Numbered from the stretch's first letter, positions 1 to 9,238 are shown. The stretch is 64,000 bases of DNA from JAWKXU01 sp964468045 (GCA_964468045.1 CAYXTO010000006.1:1-64000), one strand, 5' to 3'. Notes: a model not told the origin generated them from the letters alone. Made by a program: numbers and translations.

Positions 1-313
1 GCTTGAACAGCACCGCCTTGCCTTCCATCACCGGCTTGGAGGCGAGCGCGCCGAGATTGCCCATGCCGAGGATCGCGGTGCCGTTGGAGATCACGGCGAC
101 CAGATTGGCCCGGGCGGTGTAGATCGCCGCCTTGGACGGATCGGCGGCAATCGCCTCCACCGGCGCGGCGACGCCGGGGGAATAGGCCAGGCTGAGATCG
201 CGCTGCGTCGCCATCGGCTTGGACGCGATGATCTCGATCTTACCGGGGCGGATCGTCTCGTGATAGAACAGCGCCTCACGTTCGGTGAAGCGGAGCTTGT
301 TGTCGTCAGCCAA
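1..313 (-). CDS. maeB: NADP-dependent malic enzyme, N-terminal fragment (runs off the left edge)
   Basis: Malic enzyme decarboxylates malate to pyruvate with NADP+ reduction. Only about 104 N-terminal residues are visible. They read LADDNKLRFTEREALFYHE, then an RDLSLAYSPGVAAP segment and an ISNGTAILGMGNLGALASKP segment, all conserved at the start of the bacterial MaeB family. I chose a TTG start at 311-313 because it is preceded by GGAG seven bases upstream and no ATG is available in frame. Family members are usually about 750 residues with a C-terminal phosphotransacetylase-like domain, which is outside the window. It is divergent from mutS across about 120 bases. Confidence 0.9.
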   Translation of the reverse strand, partial: MADDNKLRFTEREALFYHETIRPGKIEIIASKPMATQRDLSLAYSPGVAAPVEAIAADPSKAAIYTARANLVAVISNGTAILGMGNLGALASKPVMEGKAVLFK

Positions 314-436
314 GCGGGTTCTCCTTGATTCAATCGGCCACTAGGCGCTGGCGCACGCGCCCGCAACGGTTTGATCGGGGGAAAGCGCATGGGGCGATGC
401 TTCCCGAATCGCCCGCTGACCCGCTAACCCGCTCGC

Positions 437-3043
437 ATGGCAGGCGGTGCGACCCCGATGATGGCGCAATATTTCGCGCTGAAGGAGCAGGCGGGCGATT
501 GCCTGCTGTTCTATCGCATGGGCGATTTCTTCGAACTCTTCTTCGAGGATGCGCGCAAGGCCGCCGGCGTGCTGGACATCGCGCTGACCACCCGGGGGGA
601 GCATGACGGGCAGCCGGTGCCGATGTGCGGCGTGCCGGTCCATGCGGCGGAGAATTATCTCGCCCGGCTGATCAAGGCGGGTTGCCGGGTCGCCGTGGCC
701 GAGCAGGTCGAGACGCCGGAGGAAGCGAAGAAGCGGGGCGGAGCGAAAGCGCTGGTGAGCCGCGACATCGTGCGCTTCGTCACCGCCGGCACGCTGACGG
801 AGGAAGCGCTGCTCGAGCCGCGCCACGCCAACCTGCTGGTGGCGGTGTGCGACCTGCGCGGGACCGTCGGCATCGCCGCCTGCGACATCTCGACCGGGCG
901 GATGGAGCTGGAGGAATGCGCGCCCGACCGGCTGGGGGCCGCGCTCGCCCGGCTCGGCGCCAGCGAGATCGTGGCGCCCGAAGCCTGGACGGACCGGCCC
1001 GCCACGGCGGTCCCCCGGCCCCAGGCCGATTTTTCCAGCGATGACGGGGAAAGGCGGCTGAAGGCGGTGCATGGCGTCGCCACGCTGGACGGGTTCGGCC
1101 AGTTCAGCCGCGCCATGCTGGCGGCCGCCGGCGGGCTGATCGCCTATCTCGACCATGCCGGGCGCGGCAAGCTGCCGCTGCTGCTGCCCCCGGTCGCCAG
1201 CGGCGGGGACGAACGCCTCGCGATGGACGAGGCCACGCGCGCCAGCCTGGAGATACTCGTTTCCCAGCAGGGCGCGCGGCAAGGCAGCCTGATCGCGGCG
1301 GTGGACCGCTGCGTGACCGGCGCGGGCGCGCGCCAGCTGGCGGAGGATCTCGGCGCGCCGCTGACCGATGTGGCGGCGATCCGGCGCCGGCTGGAGCTGG
1401 TCGGCTGGCTGCATGACGATCCGCTGCTGCGGGGGGACCTGCGCGCGGCGCTGCGCGGCCTGCCCGATCTCGGCCGCGCGCTGGGCCGGGTGGTGGCCGG
1501 GCGCGGCTCCCCCCGCGACCTGGGCCAGATCCGCGACGGCCTGGCCGAAGCGCGGCAGGTCCGCGAGCAGTTGCAGGGCAGGCCCGATCGCCCCGCCCTG
1601 CTCGAAGAGCTGCTGCCCGCGTTGGGCGGACATGGCGCGCTGGTCGACCTGCTGGACCGGGCGCTGGTGCCCTCCCCGCCCACCGAGCGCGGCCAGGGCG
1701 GTTTCATCGCGGAAGGCTATGACGCCGCGCTCGACGAATTGCGCAAGGTCTCAGGCAATGCGCGCCGGGCCATCGCCGCGCTGGAGGCGCGCTATCGCGA
1801 GGAGACCGGCATCGCCGCGCTGAAGATCAGGCACAACGGCGTGCTCGGCTATTTCATCGAGGTCCCGGCCCGGCATGGCGATGCGCTGATGGCGCCGGAC
1901 AGCGGCTTCACCCACCGCCAGACCATGGCCGGCGCGGTGCGCTTCAACTCGCTCTCGCTGCATGAGGAGGCGAGCCGCATCGCGGAGGCCGGCGGCCATG
2001 CGCTCGCCGCCGAGGAAGCCCATTTCGAGGAGCTGGTCGCGGCCACCATCGCCGCCAGCCACGCCATTGCCGCCACCGCCGCCGCGCTCGCCCGGATCGA
2101 CGTCGCCGCCGGGCTGGCGGAGCGGGCGGCGGAAGGGGGCTGGTGCCGCCCGGAGATCTCCGAGGAGCGCTGCCTCGAAGTCGAAGGCGGGCGCCATCCG
2201 GTGGTGGAGTCCGCGCTGGCAGCCAGCGGCGGCCGCTTCGTCGCCAATGACTGCACTCTCGCCCCGCAAGACCGGCTATGGCTGATCGGCGGGCCGAACA
2301 TGGGCGGCAAGTCCACCTTCCTGCGCCAGAACGCGCTGATCGTGCTGCTGGCGCAGTCTGGTGCCTTCGTGCCCGCTTCAAGGGCGGTTGTGGGCCTTGT
2401 GGACCGCCTGTTCAGCCGCGTCGGCGCGTCCGACAATCTCGCTCGCGGCCGTTCCACCTTCATGGTGGAAATGGTGGAAACCGCGGCGATTCTCACCCAG
2501 GCGACGGAGCGCAGCTTCGTCATTCTCGACGAGGTCGGGCGCGGCACCTCCACCTATGACGGGCTGGCGCTGGCCTGGGCGGTGGTGGAAGCGGTGCATG
2601 AGCGCAACCGCTGCCGCTGCCTGTTCGCCACCCATTACCACGAGCTTTCCCGCCTTGCCGAAAGCTGCGAGGCGCTGTCGCTGCACCATGTCCGCGCGCG
2701 CGAATGGAAAGGCGATCTCGTGCTGCTGCACGAAGTGGCGGAAGGCCCGGCGGATCGCAGCTATGGTCTGGCCGTGGCGCGGCTGGCGGGGGTGCCGAAG
2801 GAAGTCGTGGGACGAGCGAAGGCCGTGCTCGACCGGCTCGAGAAGGGCCGCGCGCAAACGGGCGGGCTGGCGGCGGGGCTGGGAGACCTGCCATTGTTCG
2901 CCGCGGCGGCGGAAGCGGAGGCGGAACAGCGCGACAGTCTGCGGGAAAAGCTACAGGGGCTCGACATCGATGCGCTTTCCCCGCGCGAGGCGCTGGACCT
3001 GCTCTATGCGTTGAAAAACGAGGCGGCCGCCACCGAAATTTAA
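437..3043 (+). CDS. mutS: DNA mismatch repair protein MutS
   Basis: MutS recognises base mismatches and small loops and, with MutL, starts mismatch repair. The 868-residue length fits the bacterial family (E. coli 853). The N-terminus carries the mismatch-binding motif, with GDFFELFFEDA near residues 32-42 containing the Phe-x-Glu wedge. The ATPase domain has Walker A GPNMGGKST at about residues 619-627, Walker B-like FVILDEVGRGTST near 694-706, and the FATHYHEL segment after it. The ATG at 437 places the FDxxxGDFFE block at the normal distance from the N-terminus. The gene is divergent from the malic enzyme gene and is followed 23 bases later by a small membrane protein. Confidence 0.98.
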   Translation: MAGGATPMMAQYFALKEQAGDCLLFYRMGDFFELFFEDARKAAGVLDIALTTRGEHDGQPVPMCGVPVHAAENYLARLIKAGCRVAVAEQVETPEEAKKRGGAKALVSRDIVRFVTAGTLTEEALLEPRHANLLVAVCDLRGTVGIAACDISTGRMELEECAPDRLGAALARLGASEIVAPEAWTDRPATAVPRPQADFSSDDGERRLKAVHGVATLDGFGQFSRAMLAAAGGLIAYLDHAGRGKLPLLLPPVASGGDERLAMDEATRASLEILVSQQGARQGSLIAAVDRCVTGAGARQLAEDLGAPLTDVAAIRRRLELVGWLHDDPLLRGDLRAALRGLPDLGRALGRVVAGRGSPRDLGQIRDGLAEARQVREQLQGRPDRPALLEELLPALGGHGALVDLLDRALVPSPPTERGQGGFIAEGYDAALDELRKVSGNARRAIAALEARYREETGIAALKIRHNGVLGYFIEVPARHGDALMAPDSGFTHRQTMAGAVRFNSLSLHEEASRIAEAGGHALAAEEAHFEELVAATIAASHAIAATAAALARIDVAAGLAERAAEGGWCRPEISEERCLEVEGGRHPVVESALAASGGRFVANDCTLAPQDRLWLIGGPNMGGKSTFLRQNALIVLLAQSGAFVPASRAVVGLVDRLFSRVGASDNLARGRSTFMVEMVETAAILTQATERSFVILDEVGRGTSTYDGLALAWAVVEAVHERNRCRCLFATHYHELSRLAESCEALSLHHVRAREWKGDLVLLHEVAEGPADRSYGLAVARLAGVPKEVVGRAKAVLDRLEKGRAQTGGLAAGLGDLPLFAAAAEAEAEQRDSLREKLQGLDIDALSPREALDLLYALKNEAAATEI

Positions 3044-3066
3044 CCGCTTTCGCCTATGGCGATGGC

Positions 3067-3399
3067 ATGTCGCAGATTTTGTTCAAGAACCGCTGGTTCG
3101 CCGCGATCTTCGCCGGCATGACGCTGCTTTCGGTGGCGGTCTTCGTGAGCGAAGGCGGCCAGGGCGAGGCGTTGACCGACATGGCCGATGAATTGCACGA
3201 GCGGCGGGAGGCCGTGGAACAGCCGAATGAAACGACGGAGCCGGCGGAACCCAGCCAGCCGGAGGCCACGCCGACGGAATTCCTATCGGACGAGGAACTG
3301 ATCGACGACGGCAGCGGCATGGACAGCTCCGGCGACGAATCCGGCGATAGCGAGGCCATGGACGAATCCGGCGACGACGCCGACAGCTACAGCGAATAG
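3067..3399 (+). CDS. Small single-span membrane protein with a long acidic tail
   Basis: This 110-residue protein of unknown function starts MSQILFKNRWFAAIFAGMTL, so it has one predicted N-terminal membrane segment (about residues 9-28, possibly an uncleaved signal anchor). About 80 residues rich in Glu, Asp, Ser and Pro follow, ending in repeated SGDES/ESGDD units. It lies 23 bases after mutS on the same strand and may be co-transcribed with it. I chose ATG 3067 because upstream in-frame sequence only overlaps the end of mutS. The acidic disordered tail is compositionally odd but gives no functional clue. Confidence 0.65.
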   Translation: MSQILFKNRWFAAIFAGMTLLSVAVFVSEGGQGEALTDMADELHERREAVEQPNETTEPAEPSQPEATPTEFLSDEELIDDGSGMDSSGDESGDSEAMDESGDDADSYSE

Positions 3400-3420
3400 C
3401 TCGATCGAGGCGAGGCGCGC

Positions 3421-4287
3421 TCAGCGCGTGGGAACCGGCTTCTCCCCGGAATAGTCGTAGAAGCCGCGCCCCGACTTGCGGCCCGTCCAGCCCGCTTCGA
3501 CATATTTGCGCAGCAATGGGGCCGGGCGATACTTGTCCTCCCCGGTGGTCTCATGAAGCACCTTCATGATTTCCAGCAAGGTGTCGAGACCCACGAAATC
3601 GGACAATTCCAGCGGCCCCATCGGATGATTGAGGCCCAGCTTGCAGCCTTGGTCGATGTCCAGCACGCTGCCCGTCCCTTGCCCCAGCACGAAGATCGCC
3701 TCGTTCAGCATGGGGCACAGGATGCGGTTGACGACGAAGGCCGGCTCGTCCCCGGCATGGACCACCGTCTTGCCGATCTTCTCCGCAAAGGCGCGGACCC
3801 GCTCCACCGTGCCGGGGCTGGTGGCGAGGCCCGGAATGACCTCCACCAGCTTCATCACCGGAACGGGATTGAAGAAGTGGATGCCGATGAACCGCGCGGG
3901 GTCAGGGCTGGCGGCGGCCATGCGGGTGATCGGGATCGAGCTGGTGTTGCTGGCCAGGATCGCATCCGCGCCCAGCACTTCGCCGATCGAGGCGAAGATC
4001 CGCCGCTTGATGTCCTCGCGCTCGGTGGCCGCCTCGATGATCAGATCGGCGTCGGCCATGCCGGCATAGTCGCCCGCCGTGACGATGCGGCCCACGGCGG
4101 CGCCTGCGTCCGCTTCGGTCAGCCTGCCCTTTTCGACCAGCTTGCCCAGCGTGCCGGCGATCCGCGCCCGGGCCTTGTCGGCAATCGCAACGTCGATATC
4201 GGCAAGGACGACCTCCATCCCCGCCTGGGCCACCGTCTGGGCGATGCCCGTGCCCATCAGCCCCGCCCCGATCACCCCGACTTTCAT
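3421..4287 (-). CDS. 3-hydroxybutyryl-CoA dehydrogenase family protein
   Basis: This NAD(P)-dependent short-chain 3-hydroxyacyl-CoA dehydrogenase oxidises (S)-3-hydroxybutyryl-CoA to acetoacetyl-CoA. The 288-residue length matches the free-standing (Hbd/PaaH) enzymes rather than FadB fusions. It begins MKVGVIGAGLMGTGIAQTVA, a GxGxxG Rossmann fold, and has the NTSSIPIT and HFFNPVPVMKLVE signatures with the catalytic His in HFFNP, then a C-terminal helical domain with GPLELSDFVGLD. GGAG lies seven bases before the ATG. It stands upstream of nothing obviously related; the next genes on this strand are cofactor genes. Confidence 0.93.
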   Translation of the reverse strand: MKVGVIGAGLMGTGIAQTVAQAGMEVVLADIDVAIADKARARIAGTLGKLVEKGRLTEADAGAAVGRIVTAGDYAGMADADLIIEAATEREDIKRRIFASIGEVLGADAILASNTSSIPITRMAAASPDPARFIGIHFFNPVPVMKLVEVIPGLATSPGTVERVRAFAEKIGKTVVHAGDEPAFVVNRILCPMLNEAIFVLGQGTGSVLDIDQGCKLGLNHPMGPLELSDFVGLDTLLEIMKVLHETTGEDKYRPAPLLRKYVEAGWTGRKSGRGFYDYSGEKPVPTR

Positions 4288-4361
4288 CGAACCGCTCCTT
4301 TTTCAAATTGAGGGGAAAGGCCGCTTGTTAGCGCCAGCACACAAGGCTGGCCAGCGCCGGT

Positions 4362-4931
4362 TTAGCGGTTCGCGCCGGGAACCCAGCAGATGTCGGCCGC
4401 GCCATTGTCGTTGAGGACGCGGGCGAGGACGAACAGGTAATCGGACAGCCGGTTGATATAGGCCAGCGCCGCCGGATTGGCCGGTTCATCGGCAATAAGG
4501 GCGACAATCTTCCTCTCGGCCCGCCGCACCGACGCCCGGGCGACATGCACCCGCGCCGCCGCCTCGCTGCCGCCCGGCAGGATGAAGCTGGTCAGGGGCC
4601 GCAAATCCTCGTTCAACCGGTCTATCGCCTGCTCCAGCCATTCGACCTGGGCCGGAACGATGCGCAGCACCATTTCGGACGGCGCGAAATCCTCGCCGGG
4701 CGTAGCCAGATCGGCGCCGAGATCGAACAGGTCGTTCTGGATGCGGGCGATCACCGCGCCATGCGCATTGCCCGCCAGCGCCACCGCGGCGAGGCCCAGC
4801 GCGCTGTTCGCCTCGTCCACCGCGCCGATCGCCTCCATCCGGGCCGCATGTTTCGGGCAGCGCGAACCATCGACGAGGCCGGTCGTGCCATCGTCGCCGG
4901 TGCGGGTATAGATCTTGTTGAGCTTTACCAC
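4362..4931 (-). CDS. Cob(I)alamin adenosyltransferase, PduO type
   Basis: This enzyme transfers the 5'-deoxyadenosyl group of ATP to cob(I)alamin to make adenosylcobalamin. The 189-residue protein has the PduO/MMAB signature KIYTRTGDDGTTGLVDG near the N-terminus (ATP-binding TRxGDxGTT) and later FILPGGSEAAARVHVARASVRRAER, the second conserved block. The start is a GTG. It sits just downstream of the HIG1-like gene (16 bases apart) and close to gluQRS, probably in one transcript. Two other unrelated adenosyltransferase families (CobA and EutT) are excluded by these motifs. Confidence 0.93.
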   Translation of the reverse strand: MVKLNKIYTRTGDDGTTGLVDGSRCPKHAARMEAIGAVDEANSALGLAAVALAGNAHGAVIARIQNDLFDLGADLATPGEDFAPSEMVLRIVPAQVEWLEQAIDRLNEDLRPLTSFILPGGSEAAARVHVARASVRRAERKIVALIADEPANPAALAYINRLSDYLFVLARVLNDNGAADICWVPGANR

Positions 4932-4947
4932 GTGCTTGGGATCAGGT

Positions 4948-5175
4948 TCAGCGGTTGATCGCCAGCAGCACCGCCACCACCAGCACGGCCAGCGCCTGAT
5001 ACTTGATGCGGGCGAACATCATCTTGTTCTGACGCAACTGCATTTCCGTGACGTGATCGCCATCGCTCTCGAGATCGAGCTTCGTGCTCTGCAGAAAAGC
5101 TATGATCCCGCGCACCAGCGAAACCACGACCATGATCGTAAGGCCGATCACCAGGATGACGAGCAATATGTTCAT
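4948..5175 (-). CDS. HIG1-domain twin-transmembrane protein
   Basis: This 75-residue membrane protein has two predicted spans, one in MNILLVILVIGLTIMVVVSL and one in ALAVLVVAVLLAI. They are separated by a charged loop containing the QNKMMFARIKYQA motif, which resembles the mitochondrial HIG1/RCF1 family (respiratory supercomplex factors). A role near cytochrome oxidase is inference from that family only. Its ATG overlaps the stop of gluQRS as ATGA (5172-5175), so the two are probably translationally coupled. Confidence 0.85.
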   Translation of the reverse strand: MNILLVILVIGLTIMVVVSLVRGIIAFLQSTKLDLESDGDHVTEMQLRQNKMMFARIKYQALAVLVVAVLLAINR

Positions 5176-6017
5176 GGCGCCCTATGTAGGGGGCCCGAGA
5201 GTGAAATGCCAGCGGGGAAGTTGCCGTCGCGCAGCAAGGCCGCCAGCGCCGGCCCATCCTCTCCCGCAGCGCGGCGATCCGCGAGCGACGGCGAGTTGCG
5301 CCGCTTCGCCAGCTTCTTCCCGTCCTCGTCCAGCAGCAGCGGGTGATGGTGCCACACCGGCACCGGCAGATCGAGCAGGGCCTGCAGCAGGCGATGGATA
5401 TGCGTCGCCGCGAACAGATCCAGCCCGCGCGTCACCAGAGTGATGCCATCGGCCGCATCGTCCAGCGTGGCGGCAAGGTGGTAGCTGGCGGGGGCATCCT
5501 TCCGGAGCAGGACGACATCTCCTAGAATCTGCGGCTGCGCCCGCTGCGTTCCGGCAATCCGGTCTTCCCAGAGCAGGGGGCCGGCAATTTGCATCGCCTT
5601 GCCCATATCCAGCCGCCACGCCACGCCGTCCCCGGTTTCGATCGCCCGGCCCCGGCAAGTGCCGGGATAGACCGGGCCGTCCGGCCCGATCTCGCGCGCG
5701 GCCTGCGCGATCTCCGCCCTGGTGCAGCGGCAGGGATAGAGCAGCTCCATGTCCTTGAGCCGCTCGCCCGCGTCCGCATAGCGGCCGAGCCGCGCCGACT
5801 GGAGCACCTCCCCGTCCCAAGCAAGGCCCAGCCAGGCCAGGTCCGCCCTGAATTCCCCAGCCAGTTCCGGGCGGCTGCGCGCGCCGTCGATATCCTCGAT
5901 GCGGAGCAGGAAATCGCCGTCCGCTGCCCTGGCCAAATCGTGCGCGACAATCGCCGCATAGGCATGGCCGAGATGCAGCGAACCATTCGGGCTGGGGGCG
6001 AAGCGGGTGCGGATCAT
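5172..6017 (-). CDS. gluQRS: Glutamyl-Q tRNA(Asp) synthetase
   Basis: GluQRS is a truncated glutamyl-tRNA synthetase paralogue that attaches glutamate to the queuosine at position 34 of tRNA-Asp. The 281-residue protein starts MIRTRFAPSPNGSLHLGHAY, with HLGH as the HIGH motif, and has GKKLAKRR as the KMSKS equivalent. It lacks the anticodon-binding domain of GltX, as expected for this family. The ATG at 6017 begins exactly at the conserved IRTRFAPSP; longer in-frame extensions carry no conserved sequence. A queuosine-precursor gene, queC, lies elsewhere in the window at about 35 kb. Confidence 0.93.
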   Translation of the reverse strand: MIRTRFAPSPNGSLHLGHAYAAIVAHDLARAADGDFLLRIEDIDGARSRPELAGEFRADLAWLGLAWDGEVLQSARLGRYADAGERLKDMELLYPCRCTRAEIAQAAREIGPDGPVYPGTCRGRAIETGDGVAWRLDMGKAMQIAGPLLWEDRIAGTQRAQPQILGDVVLLRKDAPASYHLAATLDDAADGITLVTRGLDLFAATHIHRLLQALLDLPVPVWHHHPLLLDEDGKKLAKRRNSPSLADRRAAGEDGPALAALLRDGNFPAGISLSGPLHRAP

Positions 6018-6142
6018 GATCTGGCCGCTTCTTCTACCCGCAGCTTGCGGCTCGGCAAGTTTCCTGTGGATTGCGGATTCGTAACAGGGTTGACGCATTT
6101 CCACGCAAATGCTCCCCTGCCGTCATCAGGGAGGACACGCTG

Positions 6143-6751
6143 GTGTTCAAGGCCGAACTGATTGATCAAGCTACGCGTTTTCGCAACGCGGAAGGTGACC
6201 CGAACCGGCGGCTGGAAAGCTGCCCGGCGCTGGTCCTCAATGCCGATTACACGCCGCTTTCCTATTATCCGCTCAGCCTGTGGCCCTGGCAGACCGCGAT
6301 CAAGGCGGTGTTCCTGGAACGGGTGGATGTGGTCGCCAGCTACGAGCGGGAGGTTCATTCCCCCTCGCTGGACATGAAGATCCCCTCGGTCATCGCCTTG
6401 CGCCAATATGTGCGGCCCAGCGAATTCCCGGCGTTCACGCGCTTCAACGTGTTCCTGCGCGACCGGTTCGCCTGCCAATATTGCGGCAGCCCGCACCACC
6501 TGACCTTCGACCATGTGGTTCCGCGCCGGCTGGGCGGCAAGACCACCTGGGAAAACATCCTCACGGCCTGCGCGCCCTGCAACATGAAGAAGGGCGGCCG
6601 CACCCCCCGGCAGGCGCGCATGACCCCGACGGTGGAGCCGATCAGGCCGACCAGCTGGCAATTGCAGCAGCATGGCAAGAGCTTCCCGCCCAATTACCTG
6701 CACGAATCCTGGCGGGACTGGCTGTATTGGGACGTCGAGCTGGAAGCCTAG
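6143..6751 (+). CDS. HNH endonuclease family protein
   Basis: This 202-residue protein is a predicted metal-dependent nuclease. An N-terminal region with SCPALVLNADYTPLSYYPLS is followed by a classical HNH domain. That domain has zinc-knuckle cysteines CQYC (C111, C114) and CAPC (C143, C146) and the catalytic histidine stretch TFDHVVPRRLGG. I chose GTG 6143 because AGGGAGGA lies eight to fourteen bases upstream; an ATG-initiated extension from 6071 lacks such a site. This type is common as a solitary chromosomal gene in Alphaproteobacteria, and its biological role is not established. It is divergent from gluQRS. Confidence 0.88.
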   Translation: MFKAELIDQATRFRNAEGDPNRRLESCPALVLNADYTPLSYYPLSLWPWQTAIKAVFLERVDVVASYEREVHSPSLDMKIPSVIALRQYVRPSEFPAFTRFNVFLRDRFACQYCGSPHHLTFDHVVPRRLGGKTTWENILTACAPCNMKKGGRTPRQARMTPTVEPIRPTSWQLQQHGKSFPPNYLHESWRDWLYWDVELEA

Positions 6752-6764
6752 GGTCGCGTCCGCC

Positions 6765-7187
6765 TCAGCCGTCGATCACGCGGCTCGCGGGATGGTGCTT
6801 GTCGAGATGGCGCTTAACGATCCTGAGATTGCGGCTGTTCGAACGGAACAGGAAGTCGAACACATCGCCGGCAAAAGGCACCGCCCCCAGCGCCGTATCG
6901 AACGCGATGTTTCCCGCCATCCGCCACAGCTTCCATTTCGGCATGCCGAGATTGCGCGCTTCCCAGACGAGATAGGCGCCCATCGCCGCGGTCACGAGAT
7001 CGCCCACCACCGGGACCAGCCCGACGATCGCGTCGAGCCCCACGGGGCGGTTGATACCCGGCACGGTGAAGCTGCGCTCGAGCAGTTTCTCCAGCGTCTC
7101 CAACCGTTGCCTGACCGAGGCCGGGTCCATGCCCAACGGCATCTGCACCCCCATCGGCATGGGGCGGACCGGTCCTTGCTTCACCAT
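6765..7187 (-). CDS. DUF4112 membrane-associated protein
   Basis: This is a 140-residue protein of the DUF4112 family, function unknown. After a Met/Pro-rich N-terminus it contains GLDAIVGLVPVVGDLVTAAM and DTALGAVPFAGDVFDFLF, the paired hydrophobic G-x-VP-x-x-GD repeats typical of the family, which probably dip into or span the membrane. I chose ATG 7187 because AGGAGA lies five bases upstream; the upstream GTG gives five extra residues. It is convergent with the HNH gene (13 bases between stops). Confidence 0.82.
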   Translation of the reverse strand: MVKQGPVRPMPMGVQMPLGMDPASVRQRLETLEKLLERSFTVPGINRPVGLDAIVGLVPVVGDLVTAAMGAYLVWEARNLGMPKWKLWRMAGNIAFDTALGAVPFAGDVFDFLFRSNSRNLRIVKRHLDKHHPASRVIDG

Positions 7188-7241
7188 CGTCGTCTCCTGC
7201 ACACGCCCTGCACCATTGGCCTGCCGCTATGTGGCCTGCTA

Positions 7242-8717
7242 TTATTTGGGAAGCACCGCCAGCGGCGGCAAGGGATGAAAGCCCCAGCGGTTGGCGGCAA
7301 ATCCGGTGATGTCGCTGCGGACCAGGGACCAGCGCAACGGCGCACCGATCGGAATATAGACATTGGCGGCCGTCAGCTCCGCCTCCGCCTCCGCCAGCAG
7401 GGCGGCGGCCGAGGCCGCGTCCGGCGCCGCCCTCGCCTCCTTCACCCTGGCATCCGCTTCCGGCGAGCAGGCCCCCCGGCGCAGGGAGCAATTGAACTGG
7501 TTGAGGAACCATTCCGCGGCGGCATAGCGCGCGACACGATCCACCCAGATCAGGTCCGCCTGCCGTTCCGTCGCCGCGCGATCGAGGACGAAGCCCGCCT
7601 TCGCGAGATCCCTGCGCAGGACCGCCAGCACGATATCGGACCCCGGCCCCTCCGGCAGGAACAGCGACAGTCGTGCCGCAGCCCCGGCATTGGCCGCGCT
7701 CCAGGCCGCCACCCGGCGCGCGGCTTGGCTCTGCCGATCCTCCAGCGACAGGGCTTCCCAGCGTTCCCCGATCGTGCCGAGATCATCGTCCAATCCGGGA
7801 GAAACGACCCGCGTCGTCGCATCCCAGCCGCCCACGTTGAACGGCGCGATGATCGCGGGCCGATCGATCGCCATCGCCACGGCTTCCCGCATCGAGGGTT
7901 CCGCCAGCACGCCCTTGGGGTTGAGCACCTGCAGGCCGAACAGCCCGATCACCCGGTCCAGCCGGACGGTTCCGCGTGAAAGCGGGCCGGTGTCCACCAG
8001 CGGCAAGGTTTCGATCTGTCCGCCCAGGACCAGATCGACCTTGCCCTCATCGAACAGCATGATCGCCTGGGACGCGGAAACCGCGCGCAGCCTCAGCTGC
8101 CGGCTGCGCTTGGGCCAGGACGGATCCTCCGGCTCACCGCGCGCCTGCGGAGGCAAGGGATGGAGGACGAGAGGCCCATCGCCATGCTCCAGCCGCATCA
8201 GGCCCTGGCCCGCCCCCTTGCGGAACAGGCCCAGTTCCGGCTGCGCCAGCAATTGCAGGAAATCGGGCATCGGGCTGGTGAGGCGGATCTCGACCACCCG
8301 CCCCGCCATCGCGCGGACTTCCGATATGCGCGCCAGGTCCAGCGCCAGGGATGTGCCTTTCAGGCTCCGCAAGGTTCGCCTGAAGGCCTCCTGCACGCTT
8401 TCGCTGCTCAGTTCCGTGCCGTCGGGCCAGGTGCCGTTGCGCAAGCGGAAGATGTAGCTGCGCCCGTCGTCGGTCACGATCCAGCGCTCGGCCAGCGCCG
8501 GGGTCACGTCGCCATTCGCATCCAGCCTGACCAGACCGTCCACCGTCGCGGCGCGAAGCAGCTGGGCATCGGGGGAAAGCCGCGTTCCCTTCTGCAAAAG
8601 GCTGTCCCGATCGCCGATGGCCGCAAGGTCGATCGCCCCTTCCCGGTCCGCGCCGCAACCCGCCAGCAGCAAGGCGGCGAGGACAGGCAGAACAGGAAAG
8701 CGCAAGCGAAAGACCAT
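7242..8717 (-). CDS. ABC transporter family-5 substrate-binding lipoprotein
   Basis: This 491-residue extracytoplasmic solute-binding protein belongs to the oligopeptide/nickel (SBP_bac_5, OppA-like) family. A lipoprotein signal is visible (LPVLAALLLAGC with the lipobox Cys at residue 21). The family landmarks DGLVRLDANGDVTPALAERW, YIFRLRNGTWPDG and MREAVAMAIDRPAI follow in order. No permease or ATPase genes are nearby, so it may be an orphan binding protein or use components encoded elsewhere. The substrate cannot be read from sequence. Confidence 0.88.
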   Translation of the reverse strand: MVFRLRFPVLPVLAALLLAGCGADREGAIDLAAIGDRDSLLQKGTRLSPDAQLLRAATVDGLVRLDANGDVTPALAERWIVTDDGRSYIFRLRNGTWPDGTELSSESVQEAFRRTLRSLKGTSLALDLARISEVRAMAGRVVEIRLTSPMPDFLQLLAQPELGLFRKGAGQGLMRLEHGDGPLVLHPLPPQARGEPEDPSWPKRSRQLRLRAVSASQAIMLFDEGKVDLVLGGQIETLPLVDTGPLSRGTVRLDRVIGLFGLQVLNPKGVLAEPSMREAVAMAIDRPAIIAPFNVGGWDATTRVVSPGLDDDLGTIGERWEALSLEDRQSQAARRVAAWSAANAGAAARLSLFLPEGPGSDIVLAVLRRDLAKAGFVLDRAATERQADLIWVDRVARYAAAEWFLNQFNCSLRRGACSPEADARVKEARAAPDAASAAALLAEAEAELTAANVYIPIGAPLRWSLVRSDITGFAANRWGFHPLPPLAVLPK

Positions 8718-8875
8718 CGTGCGCCTGCTTAGAGCGATTTCGAGCGGGATGGAAATCCGGCGCCTCGGAAATCGCCGAAAAACAGGAATCTGGAGCGTCG
8801 CTTTTCAGGCAGCCAAAGCCGGAACCGCTCCGGCGACACGCCCGGCACCGGCCAGTGCCGATGACGCCGATGACT

Positions 8876-9238
8876 TCAGATCTTGCGGACCTTGCCTGCC
8901 GCCGAATCCGAATAATTGCGCGTGTAGCGCGGGGCGGAATGCTCATTGCCGGCCTGCGGCATGGCCCGGACCCTTTTCGCGTCGATTTCTTCCCGGAAGG
9001 CGATCCCGAAGCGGTTGTCCTGTATCCAGGCCACCGATCCCTCCACCCAGCCGATATTCCTCAGCTCGACCGACACCATCATGCCGCGCACGACGCGGAC
9101 ATCCCCGTCGGCCATCATTCCGCCGGCGGAAAGATTGCGCACCTTCACCTGATGGGAAACATCCTGACCCTCAAGGCGCAAGTGGGCCATCAGGAAGAGG
9201 CTGTCGCGCGGAATATTGCGGGTTTCGAGGCTGGTCAT
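8876..9238 (-). CDS. PilZ-domain protein
   Basis: PilZ domains usually bind cyclic di-GMP. This 120-residue protein has RNIPRDSLFLMAHLRLEG followed by VRNLSAGGMMAD, which aligns with the RxxxR and (D/N)xSxxG motifs, though the arginine pair is weakened (RDSLF rather than RxxxR). Dinucleotide binding is therefore likely but not certain. ATG 9238 gives a normal single-domain length. It sits between the peptide-binding lipoprotein and dksA, all on the minus strand with gaps over 100 bases. Confidence 0.8.
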   Translation of the reverse strand: MTSLETRNIPRDSLFLMAHLRLEGQDVSHQVKVRNLSAGGMMADGDVRVVRGMMVSVELRNIGWVEGSVAWIQDNRFGIAFREEIDAKRVRAMPQAGNEHSAPRYTRNYSDSAAGKVRKI

